A stretch of 64,000 bases of DNA from Imbroritus primus (GTDB lineage: Bacteria; Pseudomonadota; Gammaproteobacteria; Burkholderiales; Burkholderiaceae): NCBI RefSeq assembly GCF_964332355.1, contig NZ_OZ201293.1, forward strand, positions 1,860,001-1,924,000, read 5' to 3'. The notes under the pieces were generated by a model. That model was given only the letters and a program-made list of their open reading frames with translations, did not search any database and had not been told where the DNA came from. The position numbers were made by a program, and so were the translations under genes. Positions 55,817 to 64,000 of the stretch are shown here, one piece after another; position 1 is the first letter of the stretch, and every line of letters begins with the position of its first letter.

Positions 55817-57100
55817 ATGTCGAAGAAACACTCTCACCGCATTCTCAAACTGACCATTTTGAGCGGCTCCGTCCTGTTTTCATCGCTCGCCATGGCTCAA
55901 TTCACCACAACGATTGGCGGCGCCTTTGCAGGCGGCACTGTTAACCCGGTCGCCGGTCCTGGCTCCATCGTGATCGGCAACCGCGGCTCGACCAACAGCC
56001 CTAATCTGCCAGCCGCGAATGCGAGCGATGCCATTGTCATCGGCCAGAGTGCCACGCAGGCTAATACCCAGTACTCGATCGCCATTGGGCGAGATGCCGC
56101 CGCTGGCGGCGGGCAGGCCGCAGTCGCCCTGGGATGGAATGCGCTCGCCAGCGGCACCAAGGCAGTCGCCGTCGGTTCCAATGCCGTCGTCACGGGCGAA
56201 TCTGGCGTTGCCATGGGCCGCCGGGCGCTCGCCCTCGCCAACGATACGACCGCCGTGGGCGGCTTTGCAACCGCAAGTCAGGTAGGCGCCACTGCGGTGG
56301 GCAATCTCTCGGTCGCTTCCGGCGTCCGTTCGACGGCGCTGGGCATCCAGTCGCAAGCCACGGCGGACAGCTCACTGGCGCTCGGCGATACCGCCATTGT
56401 CGCCAACGGCGCCACCAGCGGCATCGCCCTCGGCACCAATGCCCGCGCCAACCACGCCAATTCGCTGGCGCTCGGCGCGAATTCCGCAACCTCCGTGGGC
56501 GCGCAAGCAAACTACACGGCTTACGGCCTGGCAGCGCCGCAAAGCTCCGCCGGCGAAGTTTCCTTCGGCTCGGCCGGCGCAGCCCGCACGCTCACCAATG
56601 TTGCCGCTGGCCAGGCCGCAACGGATGCGGTGAACGTGTCGCAGCTCAACCAGGTGGCGCAGAATACGGCGACCAGCCTGGGTGGCGGCGCTTCCTACGA
56701 TCCCACGACCGGCGCATACACTGCACCGACTTATAACGTGGCCAATGCCACCTACCGCGACGTCGGCAGCGCGCTGAATGCGCTCAACAACAGCGTGGTA
56801 TCGCAGGGCCGCGCCTATACCGACGAGCAGATCGCCAACGTACGCAGCGAAGCCGCGCGCGACCGGCGCGAAGCTCGTGCTGGCTCGGCAGCCGCCATGG
56901 CCGTGGCCGGCCTGCCCCAGCCGACGCAGCCGGACAAGAACATGGTGTCGATGGGCGCCAGCGTGTTCCAGGGCCAGAGCGCAGTCGCGCTGGGCCTCTC
57001 GCGGGTCACGGCCGATAACCGCTGGGTGATGAAGGGGGCGGTGACCTCGACCTCGCGCGGGCAGTTTGGTGCGGCGGTTGGGGGCGGCTATCAGTGGTAA
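55817..57100 (+). CDS. YadA-type trimeric autotransporter adhesin
   Basis: A 427-residue type Vc secreted protein. It has a signal peptide (MSKKHSHRILKLTILSGSVLFSSLAMA), then a head of 14-residue YadA-like repeats with degenerate SxAxGxxAxA pattern (for example SIAIGRDAAAGG, AVAVGSNAVVTG, SLALGANSA), a neck-like segment LTNVAAGQAATDAVNVSQLNQV, a short stalk and a C-terminal YadA anchor (SMGASVFQGQSAVALGLSRV) ending in QW. It forms trimers at the surface and may bind host or abiotic surfaces. It is short for the family. The ATG at 55817 follows AAGGAG. It lies behind a very AT-rich leader. Confidence 0.92.
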   Translation: MSKKHSHRILKLTILSGSVLFSSLAMAQFTTTIGGAFAGGTVNPVAGPGSIVIGNRGSTNSPNLPAANASDAIVIGQSATQANTQYSIAIGRDAAAGGGQAAVALGWNALASGTKAVAVGSNAVVTGESGVAMGRRALALANDTTAVGGFATASQVGATAVGNLSVASGVRSTALGIQSQATADSSLALGDTAIVANGATSGIALGTNARANHANSLALGANSATSVGAQANYTAYGLAAPQSSAGEVSFGSAGAARTLTNVAAGQAATDAVNVSQLNQVAQNTATSLGGGASYDPTTGAYTAPTYNVANATYRDVGSALNALNNSVVSQGRAYTDEQIANVRSEAARDRREARAGSAAAMAVAGLPQPTQPDKNMVSMGASVFQGQSAVALGLSRVTADNRWVMKGAVTSTSRGQFGAAVGGGYQW

Positions 57101-57136
57101 ATCGACGGGCATCACACCGCTCATTCAACACGCAGA

Positions 57137-57172
57137 AACCGGCTCGTGGCCCGCACCACGGCCGGTTTTTTA
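57137..57172 (+). terminator. rho-independent terminator after the autotransporter
   Basis: AACCGGC and CGTGG pair with CCACG and GCCGGTT, leaving one unpaired base and a short loop, followed by TTTTATT. It lies about 40 bp after the stop codon. Confidence 0.85.
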
Positions 57173-57257
57173 TTCAGACGCTGCTGAATTGAAACTTGTG
57201 GCATCCTGGAAATGAAGGCACAGCCCTATTCATTCATGGATACAATCGGAAGGACAG

Positions 57258-57291
57258 TTTTTTGCAATAGAAATATCAGAATTGCAAAAAA
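57258..57291. repeat. perfect 11-bp inverted repeat
   Basis: TTTTTTGCAAT at 57258-57268 and ATTGCAAAAAA at 57281-57291 form a perfect inverted repeat with a 12-base spacer. It lies in AT-rich non-coding sequence. It could be a protein-binding site or a weak hairpin; no function can be assigned. Confidence 0.6.
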
Positions 57292-57485
57292 TAGCGAAGT
57301 AACAGAGCAGCAGAGGCCTCAGTCTTTCGCCCGTATTATTTCTGGCCGACTGCCGCACCTGAATATCAAGACACTCCACAACTCCTTTCAACCGCTCATT
57401 TCCTCACGCGATATTGGACGGAGACGAGGCATTCCATTCAATGGCTCTGTTTGGAATATACCTCCGTCCCCCATGCCATGGCTTC

Positions 57486-58946
57486 TCATGCCAGCCGCTC
57501 CAGCTGCCCCGCCAGAAACCGCAGCATGCCGGGATCGCTGCTAGTGGCAACATTGAAGCGCATCCATCCGGATGGCATCTGTGCAGGAGAAAACAGGCTG
57601 CCTGGGGCAAACAGGTAGCCATGCTCATGTCCAGCTGCGGCGATGGTGTTCGTGTCACTGCCGGTATCGGCCCAGAGATACATGCCGGCCGACTGGCTGG
57701 AGAACATGCGCAGGCCGAGGCGCTCCAGCCGCCGGCGCGTGTCGTCGCGCGCCCGGTCAAGCTGGCCGCGCATCCGCTCCACATGCTTGCGGTAATGGCC
57801 TTCGGTCAGGACCTTGTATAGCACCCGCTCGTTGACTTCCGGCGTGGCCAGCCCGACCAGCAGCTTGGTATCGGTCAATGCCTTGGCCACTTCCGGATGG
57901 CACGCGATAAAGCCGACGCGCAGGTTGGCGGCCAGCGTCTTGGAAAAACTGCCGAGATAGATCACGCGGCGCAACTGGTCGAGGCTCGCCAGGCGCGTGG
58001 CTGGCATGGCTGGCGGGCACAGGTCGCAGTAGATGTCGTCCTCCACCAGCAGGAAGTCGTATTGCTCGGCCAGCTTCAGCAACTGGAAAGCCTTGGCGGG
58101 AGATACGCACACGCCGGTCGGATTGTGCAGCACCGAGTTGAGCACCAGCAGCCGCGGACGCGTGAGCTGGACCGTGCGCTCCAGCGCCTCCAGGTCGGGA
58201 CCATCCGGCAGGAACGGTATGCCGACAACCTGAGCCCCCTGCGAGGCAAAGCGCCCGAACATCAGGAACCATGCCGGATCCGTCACCAGTACGGTATCGC
58301 CGGGCCGTACATATAGACGTGCAATCAGATCGAGGGCCTGGGTGATGCCCGTAGTCATCACCAGCTGCTCCGGTGCGGCGCCAATCTCCAGCTCCGACAG
58401 ATGCAGTTGCAGTTGCTGGCGCAACGGCAGAAAGCCTTGCGGGGTGCCGCTGACCAGGAACTGGTTGCCATTCTGCCGGCCCAGCGCACGCAGCGCCTGC
58501 GTGATCAGGCCGCCGTCGAGCCAGTCGTTGGGCAGGAATCCCATGCCGGGAGCCTTGGCGCTTTCCGCCGAATGGAACATGCTGCGCAGCAACCAGGCAA
58601 CATCGATGGAACTGGCGGGCATGGCCACCGGCGCGTGCTCGGCCGGCAATGCCGAGCGCGCGCGGACATAGAAGCCGGAACCGCGCCGGGATTCCAGGTA
58701 CCCTTGTGCCACCAGACGCTCGTAGGCCTCGACCACGGTGAAACGCGAAATGCCCTTGTCGGCAGCCAGTTGCCGGATGGATGGCATACGCATGCCGACG
58801 CGGAACACCCGCTCATCGATACGCAGACGTGCCCACTGGGTCACCTGCTCGACCAGGGTCATTTGCTCCGATGGCACCAGATCGGGCATATGGGCGGTCG
58901 CCTCCACGGCAGATGCGGTCCGGGCTGCGGATTGAAGATCAGTCAT
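57486..58946 (-). CDS. MocR-type GntR family regulator with aminotransferase domain
   Basis: A 486-residue PLP-dependent transcription regulator. The N-terminal GntR winged helix (about 30-95) has VGMRMPSIRQLAADKGISRFTVVEAYERL; the C-terminal fold type I aminotransferase-like domain has LNSVLHNPTGVCVSP, LVEDDIYCDLCPP and the PLP lysine in LGSFSKTLAANLRVGF. Such proteins sense amino compounds through PLP. The start may be ATG 58946 (AAGGA at six bases) or 58952. The divergent gene is a DMT exporter, with operator-like repeats between them. Confidence 0.9.
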   Translation of the reverse strand: MTDLQSAARTASAVEATAHMPDLVPSEQMTLVEQVTQWARLRIDERVFRVGMRMPSIRQLAADKGISRFTVVEAYERLVAQGYLESRRGSGFYVRARSALPAEHAPVAMPASSIDVAWLLRSMFHSAESAKAPGMGFLPNDWLDGGLITQALRALGRQNGNQFLVSGTPQGFLPLRQQLQLHLSELEIGAAPEQLVMTTGITQALDLIARLYVRPGDTVLVTDPAWFLMFGRFASQGAQVVGIPFLPDGPDLEALERTVQLTRPRLLVLNSVLHNPTGVCVSPAKAFQLLKLAEQYDFLLVEDDIYCDLCPPAMPATRLASLDQLRRVIYLGSFSKTLAANLRVGFIACHPEVAKALTDTKLLVGLATPEVNERVLYKVLTEGHYRKHVERMRGQLDRARDDTRRRLERLGLRMFSSQSAGMYLWADTGSDTNTIAAAGHEHGYLFAPGSLFSPAQMPSGWMRFNVATSSDPGMLRFLAGQLERLA

Positions 58947-59064
58947 TTGCATGTCCTTGATGTCCTTGCTCGGGTGCAAGGCACGGCGCATCGGGCGAAC
59001 AACCTGGGTAGGTCGCATGAAAATAATTGCGACATGAACCCGGCGCCCTGCGGAACGTGGCGGC

Positions 59065-59107
59065 AACTGTACAGATAATGTTTTGACAAACTGTACAGGT
59101 ACTGTAC
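59065..59107. promoter_or_regulatory. probable MocR operator in the divergent promoter region
   Basis: Direct repeats AACTGTACAG at 59065-59074 and 59089-59098 have centres 24 bp apart; each contains the palindrome CTGTACAG. A further half-copy CTGTAC lies at 59102-59107. A TTGACA (59083-59088) sits between the two full copies. MocR regulators often bind two or three direct repeats in such regions, so this is the likely binding site. Confidence 0.65.
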
Positions 59108-59158
59108 CGCCGTTATTGCATACCATCAATGACATTGCAACCCTGCAAGCCGGCTTTC

Positions 59159-60088
59159 ATGAACCATCCCCGCACCCTCGAGTACCGTGGCCTCTGGCTG
59201 GGATTTGCCGGCGTGGCGATCTTCAGCATGACATTCCCGTTCACGCGCCTGGCGGTGGCGGAACTGGATGCGACTTTCGTCGCGCTTGGCCGGGCGGTGC
59301 TCGCTGCGCCGCTGGCGATCTGCCTGCTTGCGGCACGCGGCGCACTGCGGCCGGCACGGCTTCCGCGCGGGACGCAGTGGTACCGGCTGATCGGTACGGC
59401 GCTGGGCGTCGTTGCCGGCTTTCCGCTGGCATCTTCATGGGCCCTGCGGGATGTCCCGGCGGCCTACGGCGGCATTGTCGTCGGCCTCCTGCCGCTGGGT
59501 ACCGCGGCCTTCGGGGCGCTGCTGGCGCGCGAGCGTCCCTCGCTTGCGTTCTGGATGAGCGCAGTCACCGGCAGTGCCATGGTGCTTGCATTTGCGATGT
59601 GGAATGGCGGCGGAGCATTGCGACCGGCCGACTGGATGCTGTTCGTCGCGGTGTTCTTCGGTGCCTTCGGCTACGCGGAGGGCGGCAAATTGTCCCGCGA
59701 ACTGGGCGGGCCGGAAACCATCAGCTGGGCGCTCGTGATTTCGCTGCCAGTGCTGCTACCGGTCATCGGCGGACTGGCGTGGACGCAAGCCGACAGCCTC
59801 GCACGTGCGTCGTCGCATGCCTGGCTCGGCCTGGGGTATGTGACGGTGTTTTCGTCGTTCGTCGGGTTCCAGTTCTGGTACCGTGGGCTGGCGCTCGGGG
59901 GCATCGCGCGTGTCAGTCAGATACAATTGCTGCAGCCATTTATGACACTGGCTGGCGGGTGGCTGCTGCTGGGCGAATCGATGGATGTCACGACCATCCT
60001 GTTCGCCCTTGCCGTCATCGCCGTGGTAGCAGCCGGCCGGCGTGCGCCGGTGGTGCCGGCGCCGCACGTTGCCACATCAAATCCTTAA
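59159..60088 (+). CDS. EamA/DMT family transporter
   Basis: A 309-residue membrane protein with about ten hydrophobic segments in two EamA halves (FAGVAIFSMTFPFTRLAVAEL at the start). It is divergent from the MocR regulator and followed by RidA and aminotransferase genes. The set suggests export of an amino acid or related amine that is sensed by the MocR protein. An ATG at 59129 is an alternative start; neither has a strong ribosome site. Confidence 0.82.
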   Translation: MNHPRTLEYRGLWLGFAGVAIFSMTFPFTRLAVAELDATFVALGRAVLAAPLAICLLAARGALRPARLPRGTQWYRLIGTALGVVAGFPLASSWALRDVPAAYGGIVVGLLPLGTAAFGALLARERPSLAFWMSAVTGSAMVLAFAMWNGGGALRPADWMLFVAVFFGAFGYAEGGKLSRELGGPETISWALVISLPVLLPVIGGLAWTQADSLARASSHAWLGLGYVTVFSSFVGFQFWYRGLALGGIARVSQIQLLQPFMTLAGGWLLLGESMDVTTILFALAVIAVVAAGRRAPVVPAPHVATSNP

Positions 60089-60123
60089 AACAAGAATCAC
60101 CGACCAAAGAAGTGGAGATTAGA

Positions 60124-60585
60124 ATGAGCGTTTCTGTTTACGATACCCTGGCCCGCCTGAACATCACGCTGCCGGCCGTATCGGCACCCGCTGCCGCCTA
60201 CGTGATGGCAACGCAGTCGGGAAATACAGTTTACCTGTCGGGCCATATCGCCCGCCGCGATGGCAAGCCGCTGGTCGGCAAGCTCGGCCAGACCATGACG
60301 ACCGAAGAAGGCAAAGAAGCCGCGCGCAATATCGCCATCGACCTGCTGGCTACGCTGCACGCCCATACCGGCGACCTGAACCGCGTGACGCGCATTCTCA
60401 AGCTGACCAGCCTGGTCAATTCGACCACCGAGTTCACCGAACATCATCTGGTGACCAACGGCGCCTCGGAACTCATCGGCGAGATTTTTGGCGACAACGG
60501 CAAGCACGCACGCTGCGCCTACGGCGTGCCGCAGATTCCGCTGGGCGCCTGCGTCGAGATCGACATGATCGCTGAAGTGGCCTGA
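60124..60585 (+). CDS. RidA family protein
   Basis: A 153-residue YjgF/YER057c/UK114-family protein (starts MSVSVYDTLARLNITLPAVS; contains TVYLSGHIARRDGKPLVGKLG and ARCAYGVPQIPLGACVEIDM). RidA proteins hydrolyse reactive enamines/imines made by PLP enzymes. The subgroup here is the longer RidA-like type. It lies 35 bp after the DMT gene and before a PLP aminotransferase, which fits such a role. GTGGAG precedes the ATG. Confidence 0.9.
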   Translation: MSVSVYDTLARLNITLPAVSAPAAAYVMATQSGNTVYLSGHIARRDGKPLVGKLGQTMTTEEGKEAARNIAIDLLATLHAHTGDLNRVTRILKLTSLVNSTTEFTEHHLVTNGASELIGEIFGDNGKHARCAYGVPQIPLGACVEIDMIAEVA

Positions 60586-60678
60586 TTCCGAACACGTATG
60601 ACGAAGCGGGTCCGCTCCCGGATCCGCTTCCACCCTGCTCCACGTTCGACCCTAGACCGACCCCACAAGAGACTTCCA

Positions 60679-61878
60679 ATGGATGCTCCGCTACGCCCGA
60701 CCTTCTCCCGCCGTGCTGCTGCACTGACCAGCTCGGCCATCCGTGAAATCCTCAAGATCACCGAGCGCCCCGAGATCATCTCGTTCGCCGGTGGCCTGCC
60801 TTCGCCGGCGACCTTTCCGGTCGAGGCGCTGCAGGCGGCCTGTGCCAGGATCTTTGCGGACAATCCGCACGCGGCGTTGCAGTATGGTCCGTCGGAAGGT
60901 TACGGGCCGCTGCGCGAGTGGATCGGGAAGCGTCATGGCGTGGCACCCAGCCGCGTGCTGCTGACCACCGGCTCGCAGCAGGCGCTCGACCTGATCGGCA
61001 AGATCATGATCGATGCTGGCAGCCCGGTCCTGGTGGAAACGCCGACCTACCTCGGCGCCCTGCAAGCCTTCTCGCTGTTCGAGCCGAATTTCGTTTCCGT
61101 GCCATCGGACGAATCCGGCCTGCAACCGGAAGCACTCACCCCTGAACTCACGGCAGGCGCCCGCTTCCTGTACGCGCTGCCGAATTTCCAGAACCCTACC
61201 GGCCGCCGCCTGCCGCTGGCACGCCGCCAGGCGCTCGTGGAGCGCGCCCGCGCGCAAAACCTGCTGCTGGTGGAAGATGACCCGTATGGTGAACTCAGCT
61301 ACGGTGGCGACCAGCTGCCGTCGCTACTGTCGATGAATCCGGATGGCGTGATCTATCTCGGGTCTTTCTCCAAGATCCTCGCACCGGGCTTGCGGCTGGG
61401 CTACATCATCGCGCCTGAGGATATCCTGTTCAAGCTGGTGCAGGCCAAGCAGGCCGCCGACCTGCATACGCCGAGCTTTACCCAGCGCCTGGCGTGGGAA
61501 GCCGTCCATACGGGCTTGCTCGACCAGCATATCCCGGCAATCCGCGCGCTGTACGGTGCGCAGTGCCAGACCATGCTCGACGCCCTGGCCGCGCACATGC
61601 CGGAAGGCGTGACGTGGACCCGTCCTGAAGGCGGCATGTTCATCTGGGTAACGCTGCCCGAGGGCATGGACAGCCTGACCATTCTCGAGGCAGCCATTGC
61701 GTGGAATGTGGCATACGTACCGGGTGCGCCGTTCTATGCAAACAACCCGTGTACCAACACGTTCCGCCTGGCTTTCGTGACGGTGCCGCCGGAGCAGATC
61801 CAGCGCGGCGTGGCGATCCTGGGCGAAGTCGTGCAGGCTGCCCTGGCCGCGCGCAAGCCGGCTGCCGCCATGGCGTGA
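60679..61878 (+). CDS. PLP-dependent aminotransferase (LysN/2-aminoadipate type)
   Basis: A 399-residue fold type I aminotransferase (MocR-like aminotransferase domain without the DNA-binding part). ISFAGGLPSPATFP, LPNFQNPTGRRLP, LLVEDDPYGELSY and the PLP lysine in YLGSFSKILAPGLRLGY are visible. The LysN/2-aminoadipate group is the closest pattern; substrates may include aromatic or branched-chain amino acids. AAGAGA lies six bases before the ATG at 60679. It completes the regulator-exporter-RidA-aminotransferase cluster. Confidence 0.88.
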   Translation: MDAPLRPTFSRRAAALTSSAIREILKITERPEIISFAGGLPSPATFPVEALQAACARIFADNPHAALQYGPSEGYGPLREWIGKRHGVAPSRVLLTTGSQQALDLIGKIMIDAGSPVLVETPTYLGALQAFSLFEPNFVSVPSDESGLQPEALTPELTAGARFLYALPNFQNPTGRRLPLARRQALVERARAQNLLLVEDDPYGELSYGGDQLPSLLSMNPDGVIYLGSFSKILAPGLRLGYIIAPEDILFKLVQAKQAADLHTPSFTQRLAWEAVHTGLLDQHIPAIRALYGAQCQTMLDALAAHMPEGVTWTRPEGGMFIWVTLPEGMDSLTILEAAIAWNVAYVPGAPFYANNPCTNTFRLAFVTVPPEQIQRGVAILGEVVQAALAARKPAAAMA

Positions 61879-61885
61879 TCCAGCC

Positions 61886-61907
61886 GGGCCGGCCACGGGG
61901 CTGGCCC
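61886..61907. terminator. GC-rich hairpin between convergent genes
   Basis: GGGCCGGCC pairs with GGCTGGCCC (9 bp including one G-T pair) around ACGG. There is no T run, so it may only block convergent transcription weakly. It lies between the aminotransferase stop and the stop of the large minus-strand gene. Confidence 0.4.
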
Positions 61908-61908
61908 G

Positions 61909-63999
61909 CTACTTCGCCTCCGACATGGCGGCGAGCACTAGAGACCAGGGCGCACCCCGCTGTACGTCTACCACCTGCATGGCATTGCGCGCGTCACGAA
62001 ATTCGGCGCGCCGGCGACGATAACGCTCCGCGTAGCTATCGCTGGCCCGCAGTGCATCCTCGCACGCGGCGCGTCCGCGCGCGTCTCCCCCACGCCAGAG
62101 ACGATACTGCTGGCTGGCCGGCAGCCCCGACATCCTTAGCAGACACGCGTAGGCATTCAGCCCTCTGCGCGCCCGCAGGAGCGCAACGATGCACGGCATG
62201 CCATCGCGATCGTCCGCTCTATAGACCGCCTCCCGCTGTGCCATGGAGAGCGGCAGCGTAGCAAGCCAGCGGCAAAGCGGCTCGACTGGCAGACGTTTGT
62301 CCAGCAGAACTGCGAGTAGCGACCTTCCGGTGGCATCGTGCGTACAGAGCACTTGGGTGAGTTCCACGGCTGGCAGCTGCAACTGCCGCATGGCATTGGG
62401 CAACCAGGTATGCCGCTCGCCACTGCCTGGCATCCATGCAGCATGGAAAAGCGGATATGGCAGATCGTGCCGCTCGGTGAGCAATACAACCTGCTGGGCG
62501 GGCTGCAGGCCAATCCGCTGCAGGAACGCCATGCAGTTCTGACGCAACGCCGTCGATACCGCGTCCACCCGCCGTGCATGTATCGGGGCGCGACAAGCAT
62601 GTTGCAGCACCTTGCGCGCGAGCAGCATGCGATAGGACGACGACAGGCCGAACCGGTCGGCAATGTGCGCAACCGCCGCGGCGACATCCACTCCATCGCC
62701 ACGGGCCAGCAGTATACAAAGCCAGCTATCACGATCCCGGCTGCATTCGGTCAGCAGATCGAGCACCTGCTCGGGCGCAAGGCTGCATCCGGTGCCTGGC
62801 GCAAGGAGCCGGCCGATATTGTGCCGGGCGCATGCGTGCCCCAGGCTGCGCCAGAACAGCCCCGGGCTGTCGTCGGAGCGCTTCTGGAACAGGTTGAACT
62901 GCATGGCGGGCGATAGTTCGGCAGCCTCGAGGAGCCGCTGCACAGCTTCGATCCGCTGCCTGTCACCCTCCCGCAACGCATCGCCGATGCTATGACCACG
63001 CCAGTCAGGTCGGTCGCAACGCACGTCGAACCATGCCGTCAGCAACGCATGCCGCGCCTGCTCGGGCAACGCGCGCAAGGACTCCGCGCATGCAGCCTGC
63101 AAGGCGTCGGTACTGCCGGTATCGAAAAGATGATGGAGGATGTCGAGCGTCATGCTGCCCGGCACGATCGTGATATCCGTGGATGTCCGTGGGCGGTCAT
63201 CCAGCACGAGGCTGACGGGCGCCGTGTAATAGGCCATGCGCTCACGTGCGCCCAGGAAGTCATCTGCCATCAGCACGGCACACTTGGCCGCGTCGCCGCG
63301 GCTAACAGTGCGCACATGCCGAGCCGGATGACGGGTATCGAACAGCGTCGTGACAAAACGCCTATCGCCTGCTTCGGATGTCTTGATCTGCAGCCCCAGC
63401 ACCAGCGGATGGCGCGCCGCCAGCAGGACGCGCACGGCACGGGACTTGCCACTGCGCACCGTCTCCGTAAACGCCTCGCACAGGTAATTGCCCCACTCGG
63501 CGTGGGGCAACAGGGTACGCCGCCCCTGCTGCAGCAAGTTCCGGAAGCCAGCCTCCAGCGCATGGCCACGATCGGCGACATCCTGCACCGTGGCATTCCC
63601 CGAAGCAACCGGATCCGCACCGAGAAACCGCGCCGCCCACCACATGGCAAGCTGCGTTCGCGGCAGCGCAGCGATTGCAGGAGACATCACGGGCGGCAAC
63701 ACACCGTGCGCACGTATGGACTGGTATGGCATGAACTTCTTTTCTTGCCGCCACTCCGGCATGAGAGGAATTTGTTCCCCTGCAGCGCGCCAGCCGACCG
63801 CGACAGCATCGCTGGTTGACCGGGCGGCATCGAACGCCCAGCACCGGCTGGCGATGGCGTGCATCAACGACGCGGGCGGCCCTGCACTGAATGCAATGCC
63901 ATGACTGGCGAGGTACGCCAGAAAACGCGTGGTGCAGAAAATCCTTCGCGCATCGAATGCGTTTGCGCCATGCTCCGCTACGAACAGACGCATCACCAA
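61909..63999 (-). CDS. large protein with helical repeats, possible ShET2/EspL-like effector (5' end cut by window)
   Basis: At least 690 residues; the frame is open to the window edge, so the true start may lie outside (an ATG at 63991-63993 is also possible). The N-terminal part has RRIFCTTRFLAYLASHG, then ARHPLVLGLQIK and, 24 residues after that histidine, FVTTLFDTRHPARHVRT. This resembles the Cys, His and Asp regions of ShET2/EspL-type cysteine-protease effectors delivered by type III secretion. From about residue 320 the chain is a row of helical units of about 40-48 residues, each ending in a pattern like L-x(5-8)-Q-x(2-3)-LL. No signal peptide is seen. The effector idea is tentative; no secretion genes are in view. 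Confidence 0.45.
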   Translation of the reverse strand: MVMRLFVAEHGANAFDARRIFCTTRFLAYLASHGIAFSAGPPASLMHAIASRCWAFDAARSTSDAVAVGWRAAGEQIPLMPEWRQEKKFMPYQSIRAHGVLPPVMSPAIAALPRTQLAMWWAARFLGADPVASGNATVQDVADRGHALEAGFRNLLQQGRRTLLPHAEWGNYLCEAFTETVRSGKSRAVRVLLAARHPLVLGLQIKTSEAGDRRFVTTLFDTRHPARHVRTVSRGDAAKCAVLMADDFLGARERMAYYTAPVSLVLDDRPRTSTDITIVPGSMTLDILHHLFDTGSTDALQAACAESLRALPEQARHALLTAWFDVRCDRPDWRGHSIGDALREGDRQRIEAVQRLLEAAELSPAMQFNLFQKRSDDSPGLFWRSLGHACARHNIGRLLAPGTGCSLAPEQVLDLLTECSRDRDSWLCILLARGDGVDVAAAVAHIADRFGLSSSYRMLLARKVLQHACRAPIHARRVDAVSTALRQNCMAFLQRIGLQPAQQVVLLTERHDLPYPLFHAAWMPGSGERHTWLPNAMRQLQLPAVELTQVLCTHDATGRSLLAVLLDKRLPVEPLCRWLATLPLSMAQREAVYRADDRDGMPCIVALLRARRGLNAYACLLRMSGLPASQQYRLWRGGDARGRAACEDALRASDSYAERYRRRRAEFRDARNAMQVVDVQRGAPWSLVLAAMSEAK

Positions 64000-64000
64000 C

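Larger units (their letters stand above)
57101..57485. other. intergenic region after the autotransporter
   Basis: No gene is convincing here. It contains the autotransporter terminator and the inverted repeat at 57258-57291. A 110-residue frame at 57212-57544 has no similarity and overlaps the MocR gene end. Confidence 0.45.

Noticed and set aside
57212..57544. 110-residue plus-strand frame after the autotransporter
   Set aside because: No family similarity; overlaps the end of the MocR gene and follows low-GC non-coding sequence.

Overview
The window looks like a chromosomal segment of a GC-rich betaproteobacterium of the Burkholderiaceae, closest in flavour to the Cupriavidus/Ralstonia lineage. 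The grounds are gene content and order (comEC, tatD, lolD/lolC, an RpfE-type phosphoglycerate-mutase-like gene, recJ, prfB, lysS; a complete isc operon; uvrB next to an aminotransferase and an intracellular PHB depolymerase). The depolymerase has the Cys183/Asp355/His388 numbering of Cupriavidus PhaZ1. No rRNA, tRNA, CRISPR array or intact insertion sequence was seen. The species call is inference; the annotation rests on reading motifs by eye.

Layout. 1-3.5 kb: a minus-strand transglutaminase / alpha-E / circularly permuted ATP-grasp cluster. 3.7-9.6 kb: comEC, a gap with a possible WD40 remnant, tatD, lolD and lolC. 9.8-16.4 kb: plus-strand housekeeping genes (RpfE-type, recJ, prfB with its +1 frameshift, an SDR, lysS). 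16.9-22.8 kb: an accessory block described below. 23.2-29.4 kb: iscR-iscS-iscU-iscA-DUF3565-hscB-hscA-fdx-iscX on the minus strand, with an IscR-type operator on its promoter and a terminator-like hairpin just before hscB. 29.5-38.5 kb: uvrB, an aromatic/aspartate-type aminotransferase, phaZ, an orphan rnfB coupled to nth, a nitroreductase, a DMT exporter and a DUF1841 gene. 38.6-43.2 kb: two small cytochromes c, a MoxR ATPase / VWA pair with a GNAT gene, and a spermidine-synthase-like protein. 43.4-52.7 kb: a plus-strand catabolic cluster (AMP ligase, Bug binding protein, IclR regulator, two acyl-CoA dehydrogenases, an FadB-like fusion, a thiolase) resembling pimelate/dicarboxylate beta-oxidation. 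52.8-64 kb: a deoxyinosine glycosylase, htpG with a sigma-32-like promoter, a YadA-type trimeric autotransporter, a MocR regulator / DMT exporter / RidA / aminotransferase cluster, and a 5'-truncated large protein that may be an ShET2/EspL-like secreted effector.

Main discovery candidate. Four minus-strand genes at 18027-22829 are translationally coupled or closely spaced. They encode a catalytically intact PanD-like pyruvoyl decarboxylase, a eukaryote-type carnitine O-acyltransferase, a tandem fusion of two SAM methyltransferases, and a gamma-butyrobetaine dioxygenase-like Fe(II)/2OG enzyme with its N-terminal zinc domain. A convergent MFS gene overlaps the last gene by 82 bp. In order of chemistry they read as: decarboxylate an acidic amino acid, N-methylate the resulting omega-amino acid to a betaine, hydroxylate it, acylate the hydroxyl, and export the product. 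If the decarboxylase uses glutamate, this would be a lysine-independent route to carnitine or acylcarnitine. If it uses aspartate, the product would be a beta-alanine-betaine derivative. The family assignments are strong; the pathway and product are inference.
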